Shown: positions 6,167 to 12,962, counted from the stretch's first letter. The stretch is DNA of 12,962 nucleotides from Bacilli bacterium (GCA_016296945.1 JAEDHQ010000047.1:1-12962); one strand, 5' to 3'. Notes: generated from the letters alone by a model not told the origin. A program made the numbers and translations.

Positions 6167-7840
6167 TTAACGGCGATTTGCTTTATTTCCGTTATTATTA
6201 TACCACTCATTCTTTTCTTCGTACATTTTATTTTCAGCATTAATTATTGTCTTTTTAACATTTTCAGCAACTCTATCACGACATTCAGTTCCAATGGCTA
6301 CAATCATTTTTTTATCATTAAAAGTCTTTCGTAAATCATTAATCTTTTTGTTAAATACTTCTTCGATAATTCCATCGCAAATTATAACAAATTCATCACC
6401 ACCGATACGGAAAATTGATTCATCTGCAAATTCTTCTTTTAGACAATAATATGTATTTTTAATTAGTTCATCTCCTGCGCTATGACCTTGAGTATCATTT
6501 GTATTTTTCAATCCAGTAATATCACAGAATACAACACCTATATCTTTTTTATTTGTAAGTGTTTTGAAATAATCATACATTGCTAAACGATTTCTTGCAC
6601 CTGTAGCAACATCGGTATGACTTAAATGTTTTAATTCGCGAATTAAATTTCTTTTTTTCAATAAAGATGTATTAAAACTTGCAATAATTTCTAAAATATC
6701 ATAAGAAATATTCAATCCTTCATTTGATGCATTTGTAAATCCAAATAATCCAATAATCTTATGATTCATTAGCAATGGAAAAGAAACTAAAGAAGAAATA
6801 TTTAATTCTTTAAAACATTCATACATGATTGAATCTTGATCCTTTAATTCATCAACATTTTTAACCACAAATATTTGATTGTGTGAATATTCTTTTTGCA
6901 AATATTTACAAATGTTTAATAATTGATTTGAAGAGATTAATTGTATGTTGTCATTAAGACGCCATTCATAACTATTAAGGTCCTCTATTTCAAATAAGAA
7001 AACACGATCTGACTCAAACACTTTCCCTAAATATTGCAGCATTGCATTAATATTTACTTCCGGATTTTCATTCTCCATTGATAATTTAATACCTTCATTG
7101 ATTAATTTTTCATAATCTTTTAATTGTTCAACCGTATCAGTTGCATTCTTGATAATCTCATCATTATATCTATCAAATTGTAAAAATAAAAAGAAGCAAG
7201 TAAGAGCAGCAGTTGTACCAATGTAACTGAAGGTAATACCATAATATAAAATACTACCTAATAAAGATAAAATAGGAATTATTATATATACTATAAAAGC
7301 AAGGGCAGCATTCATTTTAATATATTTCCAATTTCTAATTAGCATTATCAAAGCAAAAATCATCGTTATATACATTGGTATATACATTAAAAAGTAAAAT
7401 GGCAATCTACTATAAATATTATTAGAATCAATCACATAAAGGAATGGTAAAAATAAATTTACTACTAGCATGATTTGACCAAGGATAAACATAAATAATG
7501 TAACTTGTAAATATCCCCTATTAATTTTAGTATTATGTCTACTTTCAATATACTCTTTAATATAGCAAACAAGCAATACTGGTAAAATATTACCACAAAC
7601 AAATTCAAAATAGTTTGTGAAACGAACACCAAACCAAGCAAAACCACCAGTTCTTCCACGGAAATACAATGCTAATACATCCATTATCATTGTTAACATG
7701 TTAATTCCTAGCATTGCAAAATAAATTTTTTCGCCTTTTTTTAAAACTTTCTTCGCAATTAAAAGAGTAAACATTATTAATAACGATAAGATACTACCCC
7801 ATATTTGAAATGATAAATTTATAATACGAACACTTTCCAT
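6167..7840 (-). CDS. 7TM-GAF-GGDEF membrane diguanylate cyclase
   Basis: This 557-aa signalling enzyme is predicted to make cyclic di-GMP from two GTP at the inner membrane. About seven hydrophobic segments (roughly 7-29, 40-60, 74-94, 110-136, 146-168, 178-200, 205-222) form a sensor of the 7TM-histidine-kinase type. A helical linker follows, then a GAF-like domain (~262-392, with SLVSFPLL and IIGLFGFTN) and a GGDEF domain (~405-545). The active site is intact: GGDEF at 480-484, metal ligand Asp440 in CDITGLK, Asn448-Asp449, and GHSAGD at 452-457. The inhibitory RxxD site is absent; the equivalent positions are Phe471 and Glu474. The ligand of neither sensor domain can be guessed. The ribosome site is weak (GGTTGTGAT). 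It is monocistronic, with its own promoter and terminator, and sits near the EIIC-EAL gene of opposite predicted activity. Confidence 0.9.
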   Translation of the reverse strand: MESVRIINLSFQIWGSILSLLIMFTLLIAKKVLKKGEKIYFAMLGINMLTMIMDVLALYFRGRTGGFAWFGVRFTNYFEFVCGNILPVLLVCYIKEYIESRHNTKINRGYLQVTLFMFILGQIMLVVNLFLPFLYVIDSNNIYSRLPFYFLMYIPMYITMIFALIMLIRNWKYIKMNAALAFIVYIIIPILSLLGSILYYGITFSYIGTTAALTCFFLFLQFDRYNDEIIKNATDTVEQLKDYEKLINEGIKLSMENENPEVNINAMLQYLGKVFESDRVFLFEIEDLNSYEWRLNDNIQLISSNQLLNICKYLQKEYSHNQIFVVKNVDELKDQDSIMYECFKELNISSLVSFPLLMNHKIIGLFGFTNASNEGLNISYDILEIIASFNTSLLKKRNLIRELKHLSHTDVATGARNRLAMYDYFKTLTNKKDIGVVFCDITGLKNTNDTQGHSAGDELIKNTYYCLKEEFADESIFRIGGDEFVIICDGIIEEVFNKKINDLRKTFNDKKMIVAIGTECRDRVAENVKKTIINAENKMYEEKNEWYNNNGNKANRR

Positions 7841-7897
7841 TTTATCACAACCATTCTATTAAAAAAAATAATTACAAAATATAATATCTCTTAATAT

Positions 7898-7926
7898 ATT
7901 CTATCATTTTTAAGCAAAAAAAGCAA
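7898..7926 (-). promoter_or_regulatory. Promoter of the diguanylate cyclase gene
   Basis: On the - strand TTGCTT (7926-7921) and TAGAAT (7903-7898) are separated by 17 bp, and a TG two bases before the -10 makes it an extended -10 promoter. It leaves a leader of about 50 bases with no visible riboswitch. Confidence 0.6.
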
Positions 7927-7964
7927 TAATATTAGGATTGTTTATATTTATTGTATAAAAAGCA

Positions 7965-8003
7965 TTAAATATAAAGAAAAGGTGAATTATTCAATTCACC
8001 TTT
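7965..8003 (-). terminator. Intrinsic terminator of the priA operon, overlapping the last stop codon
   Basis: A perfect 11-bp stem (AAAGGTGAATT 7978-7988, AATTCACCTTT 7993-8003) with a 4-nt loop is followed on the - strand by TTTCTTTATATTT. The DUF2804 stop codon (8004-8002) overlaps its first bases. Confidence 0.8.
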
Positions 8004-9030
8004 ACCAATTATTTCTTACTTTCTCTGCAAATCCTAATAAATTATTAATCTTTATGGTTTTATCAGCAAATTTTAATTCACCATTAAATGTACCGAATAC
8101 TTGATCTTGAAGAGATTTAATTATTAAAACATTGGTGTAATCACGACGATCAATAATTGGCGTAAATGTTAGATTTACAGCATTATCATTTGATGTAAAT
8201 TTCCATGGTTTCATAAAATCATCTTTACCATTCTCATCTTTTGGAATATGGAAGGTAACAGATTCAGTTTTGTATCCTTTGCCATCATAAAAAATCATAT
8301 TTTCAGATGCTGCACTTGTATCACCAAATCCATATCCTAAGTTAAACCCAATTCTTTTACCATCAATAACACTAGACATACTAGACCAATACCATGTATT
8401 TGCATATGTCCAAACACCTCGACCCCAATCTAAAGTACCAAAACTTTCTTCTGGTTTAAAATGATAGATCTTACCGCCAACAATAGCTTTTCCTTTAGCG
8501 CGCATGCAATTAATTTTTTGATTATAGTAAAAGTGTTTTTTCTTTTCAAATGGAGTTGCAATTACCATTGAATCATCGATTTCATCAAACAATTCAATTT
8601 CACAATCTAAATCAAGTTGTTTATCAAACTTAATAAATTTACACTTGATTGTTCTACTTTTACCATTATTTAAAAATTCTAATTGTAACTTTTTAGATTT
8701 AAAAAAGACATCGCCAACTTTAGATGTGCTTGGGAGATTTAGTTTCCCCATTGTAAACCACTTCATAATACTCTTTGTAATATAACGTTTATTTGTAAAA
8801 TCTAATAAAGAAACACTACCTAAAGCCATATAGGAGTTATCAGCAATTGTAAAAGCAAAACCGAAAGAGTCATTGCCAATATAATAATAATCCCATTCTT
8901 TGATTCTCAGCTTATTTGCTTTTATATCTTTACGATTATAATCTTTAACTAATGAAAAAGCATAACCAGCCTCATTAAGATTCCCATAAACATTTAATAA
9001 CTTACCTGTACTTAATCGATTTTGTTTCAT
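8002..9030 (-). CDS. DUF2804 family protein of unknown function
   Basis: This 342-aa protein has no known reaction. It is recognised as DUF2804 by the signature FGTLDWGRGVWTYANTWYW (197-215, with DWGRG at 201-205) and by an N-terminal GKLLNVYGNLNEAGYAF that family members share. It lacks a signal peptide and long hydrophobic runs, and the many alternating strand-like segments suggest a mostly beta, lipocalin-like fold (inference). The frame is open to a GTG 14 codons earlier, inside the pgpA gene, but that GTG has no ribosome site. The chosen ATG lies one base after the pgpA stop, with AGGAG 12 bases upstream, slightly far. It is the last gene of the operon and ends in a terminator. Tight coupling to a phosphatidylglycerophosphatase hints at a lipid-related job, which is unproven. 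Confidence 0.82.
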   Translation of the reverse strand: MKQNRLSTGKLLNVYGNLNEAGYAFSLVKDYNRKDIKANKLRIKEWDYYYIGNDSFGFAFTIADNSYMALGSVSLLDFTNKRYITKSIMKWFTMGKLNLPSTSKVGDVFFKSKKLQLEFLNNGKSRTIKCKFIKFDKQLDLDCEIELFDEIDDSMVIATPFEKKKHFYYNQKINCMRAKGKAIVGGKIYHFKPEESFGTLDWGRGVWTYANTWYWSSMSSVIDGKRIGFNLGYGFGDTSAASENMIFYDGKGYKTESVTFHIPKDENGKDDFMKPWKFTSNDNAVNLTFTPIIDRRDYTNVLIIKSLQDQVFGTFNGELKFADKTIKINNLLGFAEKVRNNW

Positions 9031-9031
9031 C

Positions 9032-9577
9032 TTAATCTTCTGCTCCTGCTTCTTTTTTTGCGGCATTTTCACTTATAATTTGGGCAACACGAGTTGATGC
9101 AGCTGCCGCAATCGCACCAACTATGTCATCTAAAAATGTATGACACTTATCACTACCAGCTTTTCCATCCTCATTTAGTATCTTAACAATTCCTGGTTTA
9201 TTGACATCAATATCACCAAAGTTTGTTTGTCCAATTACTCCAAATTCTTGAGCAATTGACAAACCAAAAATTTCATCAACACCAAATAAGCCTAAATCAG
9301 CCCGCAAAATATCTTGAAGTGGTGAACTTAGTTTACCCTCTTCAGCTAATCTATCGATTTCGACTCCTAATAATATTAAATGGAAAATATCACGATATGA
9401 GATAATCTTTTTTACAGATTCTAAACAATCATCCATCTTAATTTCCGGATTATAACGAGCTTGTTGGCGATATGCAATTTTCGCAATATCTTCTAATGTT
9501 ACTCCTCTTTCCTCTAAAAGTTTCTTATCCATTTCATACATTTCTTGACGAGAAAAAACTACTCTTTTTTGATTCAT
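9032..9577 (-). CDS. pgpA: Phosphatidylglycerophosphatase A family protein (YutG/LtrC type)
   Basis: This 181-aa protein is predicted to remove the terminal phosphate of phosphatidylglycerophosphate to give phosphatidylglycerol, a membrane lipid and cardiolipin precursor. It matches Bacillus YutG and Listeria LtrC along its length: LLEERGVTLEDIA (20-32), GVEIDRLAE (71-79), GLFGVDEIFGLSI (96-108), NFGDIDVNKPGIVKILN (119-135) and the acidic, histidine-bearing CHTFLDDIVGAIAAAAS (145-161). Like YutG it lacks the transmembrane helices of the E. coli enzyme. Its ATG shares one base with the fmt stop (TAATG), and a strong AAGGAG ribosome site (9591-9586) lies eight bases upstream inside fmt, so translation is coupled. 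The phosphatase role is transferred from the family, and the soluble branch is less well tested than E. coli PgpA. Confidence 0.9.
   Translation of the reverse strand: MNQKRVVFSRQEMYEMDKKLLEERGVTLEDIAKIAYRQQARYNPEIKMDDCLESVKKIISYRDIFHLILLGVEIDRLAEEGKLSSPLQDILRADLGLFGVDEIFGLSIAQEFGVIGQTNFGDIDVNKPGIVKILNEDGKAGSDKCHTFLDDIVGAIAAAASTRVAQIISENAAKKEAGAED
9043..9047 (-). promoter_or_regulatory. Ribosome site deciding the DUF2804 start
   Basis: AGGAG on the - strand lies inside the end of pgpA, 12 bases before the ATG at 9030. The upstream GTG at 9072 has only CAAATTATAA before it. This supports the shorter protein, although the spacing is long and termination-reinitiation after the pgpA stop may contribute. 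Confidence 0.5.
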
Positions 9578-10509
9578 TACTTAATCTCCTTACCTATTTC
9601 TAACATTTTCTTTCCTTGTCCATTTAGAAAGTCTCTCACCATCATTTTCTTCTTTGATGGAAGTTGAATTTCCAATAAAGAAATTACTGTACCATTAGCA
9701 CAGCTAACATCAAAAGAGTCTTTATTAATCCCTACAATTCTACCTACTTCCGTATGATGTGTTTTAGTACTCACTTTACTACTATATACTTTTACATTTA
9801 ATCCTTCAAATAAGATATATCCAGTGGGATTAGAATTTAATCCTCTAATTTGGTTAAATACACTTCTAGCATCTTTTGTAAAATCAATATGTTCATCTTC
9901 TTTAGATAAGTTCCATGCATAAGTGACTTCTGCTTCATTTTGAGGAACTGGGTTAATCAAACCTTTGTCTAATTTTTCTATTACTTGATTTATCATTTCA
10001 CTACCTAAGATACTTAACTTATGAAAAACTGTATCTTGATTATCACTATCTAAGATTGGAAGCTCTTTTTGAACTAAAATATCTCCAGCATCCATTTTCT
10101 TAGCCATATACATTATCGTAATCCCTGTTTTATCGTCACCATTAATAATAGAACGTTGAATCGGTGCTCCTCCACGATATTTTGGTAATAGTGAACCATG
10201 CACATTAATTGATTTTAAGCGTGGATGGTTTAAAACTTCTTCACTTACAATTTGGCCATAAGCAGCTGTAACAATAATATCTGCTTCTGTATCTAAAACT
10301 TTTTGATAATCTAATCTAATCTTTTCCGGTTGAAATACTTCAATTGAATTTTCTACCGCCCATTTCTTGACTGGATTAAAGACAATCTCTTTTTTCTTAT
10401 AATTATAAACATCAGGTTGCGTAACAACTAATACTACTTGATGAACTTTTGAGATTGCTTCCACAATTGGAACAGCAAAATCAGGTGTTCCCATAAATAT
10501 AACTTTCAT
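9577..10509 (-). CDS. fmt: Methionyl-tRNA formyltransferase
   Basis: This 310-aa cytosolic enzyme transfers a formyl group from 10-formyltetrahydrofolate to methionyl-initiator tRNA before translation starts. The N-terminal Rossmann half begins with the family-typical MKVIFMGTPDFAVP. The catalytic triad is intact: Asn102 and His104 in SINVHGSLLPKYRGGAPIQ, and Asp140 in MDAGDI, matching E. coli Asn106, His108 and Asp144. The C-terminal tRNA-binding domain occupies about residues 205-310. Length is normal. A GTG four codons upstream (10521) has AAAGG four bases before it and cannot be excluded. I prefer the ATG because it matches the family start. It follows priA by about 20 bases and overlaps pgpA by one base. 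In many Bacillota def lies between priA and fmt; here it does not. Confidence 0.95.
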   Translation of the reverse strand: MKVIFMGTPDFAVPIVEAISKVHQVVLVVTQPDVYNYKKKEIVFNPVKKWAVENSIEVFQPEKIRLDYQKVLDTEADIIVTAAYGQIVSEEVLNHPRLKSINVHGSLLPKYRGGAPIQRSIINGDDKTGITIMYMAKKMDAGDILVQKELPILDSDNQDTVFHKLSILGSEMINQVIEKLDKGLINPVPQNEAEVTYAWNLSKEDEHIDFTKDARSVFNQIRGLNSNPTGYILFEGLNVKVYSSKVSTKTHHTEVGRIVGINKDSFDVSCANGTVISLLEIQLPSKKKMMVRDFLNGQGKKMLEIGKEIK

Positions 10510-10531
10510 ATAATCTTTCACTTAACCTTTC

Positions 10532-12820
10532 TTAATTGAATGATCGCGGATAACGCTCAAAATTAAATATGCAACCATCAAACTTATTTACAACTTCACC
10601 AATTAATTTAACTACTTTTTCATAATTTTGATGCTTTAATATTAACTGAACACCTTTTTTAATTTTTACATATGTTGGTCCTAAACAAAGATTAGGATCT
10701 CCCATTAAAACACCATATGCTTTCTTAAAGTAATTAGCACAATGATACATTGTCTTATAATCGCCAGTGATGATTAAACGATTAACTTCATAATATGGTG
10801 GATATTTAAAAGCTTCTCTCACCTTAATCTCATCATTATAAAAATCAACAAAGTTTGCTTGAATTCCATATTTAATCGCATAATGATCTAAATTATATCC
10901 TTGAATGACAACATCACTATTTTTAATAGCATTGGAAATCAAAGAAAATGTATTATAACTTGCTCGATAATCACTTGTATTCAATAGATTATCAACAGCG
11001 ATTAATCCAACTAAGTTAAAATCACCATAATTATTCAAGGAAATTACATTGTTTGTTCCAATAACAATATCTACTTCTTTAGTTTCAATCTTAACAACGA
11101 TTTCCTGATAATCTTCATAGTTTCTTAAAGTATCACTATCAATTAATAATACTTTCGCATTGGGAAATATTTCTCTAATCTTTTCAGAAACCATTTCAAG
11201 TCCAATTCCCAGCATTGAATATGAGTCTTCCCCACATTTGCATTTTAGACTATCAATTTTACTACCACAATAACGGCATTTTATTTCTTCTTTTTCTTTA
11301 TAATATGTTAGAGGAATATTACATTTAGGACATTTAGCTATATGTCCACAACTTCTACAAATTAAATGATTACTATAACCCCTTGCATTTAAAATCAGCA
11401 TTGCTTGCTTATTACTATTAAGTGTTGCTTTTAATTTTGCTTCTAATGCTCTTGATATCACTGAATGGTCAGAAACAGCTTCTTCATACATACTTACAAG
11501 GGTTGCTTGATATTGATTAGGAACGATATACTTAAGCATATGATATTCTGCCTTAAAATATCGATAATAGTTTTCGACAGTTAATGGATTAGAAGCTAGA
11601 ATTATTTTCGCATTATGATATTTTGCTCTAAACTTTAAAACTTCAATCGTATTATATTTTGGAGTCATTTCATTAATGTAATTAAAGTTGCTTTCATCAA
11701 CGACTATGATTGTACCAATATCCGCAAGTGGCAAGAAGGCTCCCACTTTTGTTGTGACGACAACTTCAACATCTCCATTAAGTAAACGAAGGTAATTACT
11801 GTAATAATCACTATTAGGCATATCGCTTGAGAAATTTAAAATTGAAAAACCCATTAAATTATTCCTTATATAATGATAAATAGTATAATTAGTAATTAAT
11901 GTTGGGGTAACAATCAATACTTTTTTATCCTTTAAAATCATATCAATACATATATCTAAATATAATTCTAAATTGAATTTTTCATCATTGCTGTAAAATA
12001 AGAATGGTTTATTACTTAAATTACTAAATTTTTCTCTAATCTGCTTTTGATCAAAATTAAACGAGCGATTTCTTAAAGATACTTTATCTTTTTCACTCTT
12101 TACTACTAATGGTTTTTCTTCCACAACTAGTATTTCTTGCTTAACCAAAGAATTAACTAAATAAGTGCTACAATCAACAGCATCCTTGATATCATCTAAT
12201 AAAGCATCTTCATTAACTAATAAATAATCGATTAGTTTCTTTTTTAAACCTGTAAATGATTCATAAATATTAAAAGTATTTTTATTGACAGAATATGTTT
12301 TTAATAACTTTCTACGCCCATAAGTGAAAACATCATGATCTAGTTCTAATGTTCCGCGCTCGATTTCTTTTTTAATTCGTGGATTTTTCTTTAAAATCTC
12401 ACTAGTAAGAATTATTTTTTTCTTATCTCTAAATAATACTGCCACATGAGGATCAAGATTATTAAAATCCTTAATCGAAATAAATCGTCTAAATTTACTT
12501 TTTAGAAAAGCAGGATACATTGCATCCATTGCTTTGCTCAATTGACAGTTCGTATCGCTAGCAATTTTCTTTGCCATCTCAACTTGTTCAAGCGTAAGTT
12601 CATTAGAGAAATCTAACACTTCTACAATATCACGAACTTCTCCAGGATAATCTGTTTTCTCCATAACATCCACGACATAACCTAAAACTTTTCGCACACC
12701 AAAGTCAACCATTACGCGTGAACCAATGCCAACATAATCAGCAAATTCATCGGGAATATGATATGTGTAAGTGTCTTTTAAAGTATTTGTTAATACATTA
12801 ATTGCAATACTAGCAAACAT
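10532..12820 (-). CDS. priA: PriA primosomal protein N' with degenerate helicase motifs
   Basis: This 762-aa homologue of PriA belongs to the family that recognises stalled replication forks and loads the replisome. The N-terminal 3'-end-binding domain is well kept (TYTYHIPDEF, GSRVMVDFGVRKVLGYVV). All eight zinc-region cysteines are present (488, 491, 497, 500, 515, 518, 527, 529), the last pair as CxC rather than CxxC. The C-terminal YPPYYEVNRL is also kept. The helicase motor is not: the Walker A position GVTGSGKT aligns without gaps to SNDEKFNL (277-284), DEEH is DESN (375-378), SATPT is SNPLT, the motif V block after GT (588-589) is altered, and the GRAGR arginine-finger motif is missing around 626-637. 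ATP hydrolysis is therefore unlikely. The ATG, with GAGGTGGAG before it, is preferred to a GTG three codons earlier. First gene of its operon. Confidence 0.93.
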   Translation of the reverse strand: MFASIAINVLTNTLKDTYTYHIPDEFADYVGIGSRVMVDFGVRKVLGYVVDVMEKTDYPGEVRDIVEVLDFSNELTLEQVEMAKKIASDTNCQLSKAMDAMYPAFLKSKFRRFISIKDFNNLDPHVAVLFRDKKKIILTSEILKKNPRIKKEIERGTLELDHDVFTYGRRKLLKTYSVNKNTFNIYESFTGLKKKLIDYLLVNEDALLDDIKDAVDCSTYLVNSLVKQEILVVEEKPLVVKSEKDKVSLRNRSFNFDQKQIREKFSNLSNKPFLFYSNDEKFNLELYLDICIDMILKDKKVLIVTPTLITNYTIYHYIRNNLMGFSILNFSSDMPNSDYYSNYLRLLNGDVEVVVTTKVGAFLPLADIGTIIVVDESNFNYINEMTPKYNTIEVLKFRAKYHNAKIILASNPLTVENYYRYFKAEYHMLKYIVPNQYQATLVSMYEEAVSDHSVISRALEAKLKATLNSNKQAMLILNARGYSNHLICRSCGHIAKCPKCNIPLTYYKEKEEIKCRYCGSKIDSLKCKCGEDSYSMLGIGLEMVSEKIREIFPNAKVLLIDSDTLRNYEDYQEIVVKIETKEVDIVIGTNNVISLNNYGDFNLVGLIAVDNLLNTSDYRASYNTFSLISNAIKNSDVVIQGYNLDHYAIKYGIQANFVDFYNDEIKVREAFKYPPYYEVNRLIITGDYKTMYHCANYFKKAYGVLMGDPNLCLGPTYVKIKKGVQLILKHQNYEKVVKLIGEVVNKFDGCIFNFERYPRSFN

Positions 12821-12823
12821 TTT

Positions 12824-12832
12824 CTCCACCTC
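12824..12832 (-). promoter_or_regulatory. priA: Ribosome site deciding the priA start
   Basis: GAGGTGGAG on the - strand ends three bases before the ATG at 12820 and overlaps the alternative GTG at 12829. Spacing from the AGG core favours the ATG. Confidence 0.7.
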
Positions 12833-12841
12833 ACTTATTGG

Positions 12842-12888
12842 AATATATACATTATTTGCATAAAAATGTATATATTAATATAATACCA
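12842..12888 (-). promoter_or_regulatory. priA: priA promoter candidate with a 12-bp inverted repeat at its start point
   Basis: On the - strand, TATTAT (12885-12880) preceded by TGG forms an extended -10 box without a good -35. Immediately downstream is a perfect 12-bp inverted repeat (AATATATACATT 12842-12853, AATGTATATATT 12865-12876, 11-base loop). It covers the expected transcription start and would form the 5' end of the mRNA. It may be an operator or a 5' stabilising hairpin. The promoter call is weak, but the repeat is exact. Confidence 0.45.
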
Positions 12889-12959
12889 TAAATCAAGAAA
12901 AAAAGAAATAGAAAAAAGAAAGCAATAAAAAAAGAGATTAAAATCAATGTCTTGATTTA
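12889..12959. repeat. Nested inverted repeats at the right edge
   Basis: TAAATCAAG (12889-12897) is exactly complementary to CTTGATTTA (12951-12959), and a 7-bp hairpin AAATCAA (12941-12947) / TTGATTT (12952-12958) with loop TGTC uses the same right arm. On the - strand the small hairpin is followed after a few bases by CTCTTTTTTTA, so it may be the terminator of a leftward gene beyond the window. No coding region is seen here. Confidence 0.4.
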
Positions 12960-12962
12960 CTA

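Noticed and set aside
9031..9072. Longer DUF2804 starting at GTG 9072
   Set aside because: There is no ribosome site before the GTG. The extra 14 residues are lysine/glutamine-rich coding shadow of the pgpA end, and the family homology starts after the internal ATG.
10510..10521. fmt starting at GTG 10521
   Set aside because: Not firmly excluded, because AAAGG lies four bases upstream, but the family-typical start MKVIFMGTPDF begins at 10509.
10532..12820. priA as a pseudogene
   Set aside because: The frame is intact over 762 codons, the DNA-binding, zinc and C-terminal parts are well conserved, and it leads a tight operon. The motor loss is by in-frame substitution and deletion, as in known helicase-dead PriA proteins.
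12821..12829. priA starting at GTG 12829
   Set aside because: The GTG lies inside the GAGGTGGAG ribosome site that serves the ATG at 12820.
1..12962. Mobile element, prophage, CRISPR or anti-phage system
   Set aside because: No transposase, integrase, terminal repeats, spaced direct repeats or defence-gene domains are visible. All sizeable genes belong to metabolic, signalling or housekeeping families.
1..12962. Mycoplasma-type code with TGA as tryptophan
   Set aside because: Tryptophans I checked use TGG, and a TGA serves as the ATPase stop in a normal overlap with the permease start.

Overview
This is an AT-rich bacterial window that most likely comes from a low-GC Bacillota, probably a Bacilli or Erysipelotrichia-like gut or host-associated lineage. 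The gene families point this way: a YutG/LtrC-type phosphatidylglycerophosphatase A, a priA-fmt operon, a TVP38/TMEM64 protein, DUF2804 and a CelB-type PTS permease. Tryptophan is written TGG in the proteins I checked and stops are mostly TAA, with one TGA and one TAG, so the standard bacterial code fits. I see no insertion sequence, phage gene, CRISPR array, tRNA or rRNA. The taxonomic placement is inference.

Layout. Bases 1-4236 carry three rightward genes: an NMT1/SsuA-like substrate-binding lipoprotein, a TVP38/TMEM64 (VTT) membrane protein, and a fusion of a cellobiose/lactose-type PTS EIIC permease to an EAL phosphodiesterase domain. A strong bipartite hairpin terminator (4253-4306) separates them from leftward genes that fill the rest. 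These are an SsuC/TauC-type ABC permease and its ATPase (5829-4305), then a single-gene unit encoding a 7TM-GAF-GGDEF diguanylate cyclase (7840-6167), then a tight four-gene operon priA, fmt, pgpA, DUF2804 (12820-8002).

How the genes may work together. The lipoprotein and the permease/ATPase pair look like the three parts of one importer, although they are on opposite strands about 3 kb apart. The substrate cannot be told from sequence. The EIIC-EAL protein and the 7TM-GAF-GGDEF protein have opposite predicted activities on cyclic di-GMP and flank the importer, so this may be a nutrient-responsive c-di-GMP locus. The right-hand operon combines replication restart, initiator-tRNA formylation, phospholipid synthesis and a protein of unknown function, joined by overlaps or gaps of a few bases.

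The most striking observation is that the PriA homologue, although full length and well kept at both ends and in its eight zinc cysteines, has lost helicase motifs I, II, V and VI. It reads as a PriA pseudo-helicase. Secondary points are the EIIC-EAL fusion with no EIIA/EIIB domain, a GGDEF domain without the inhibitory RxxD site, a possible Shine-Dalgarno-sequestering stem in front of the ABC ATPase, and terminators that reach into stop codons.
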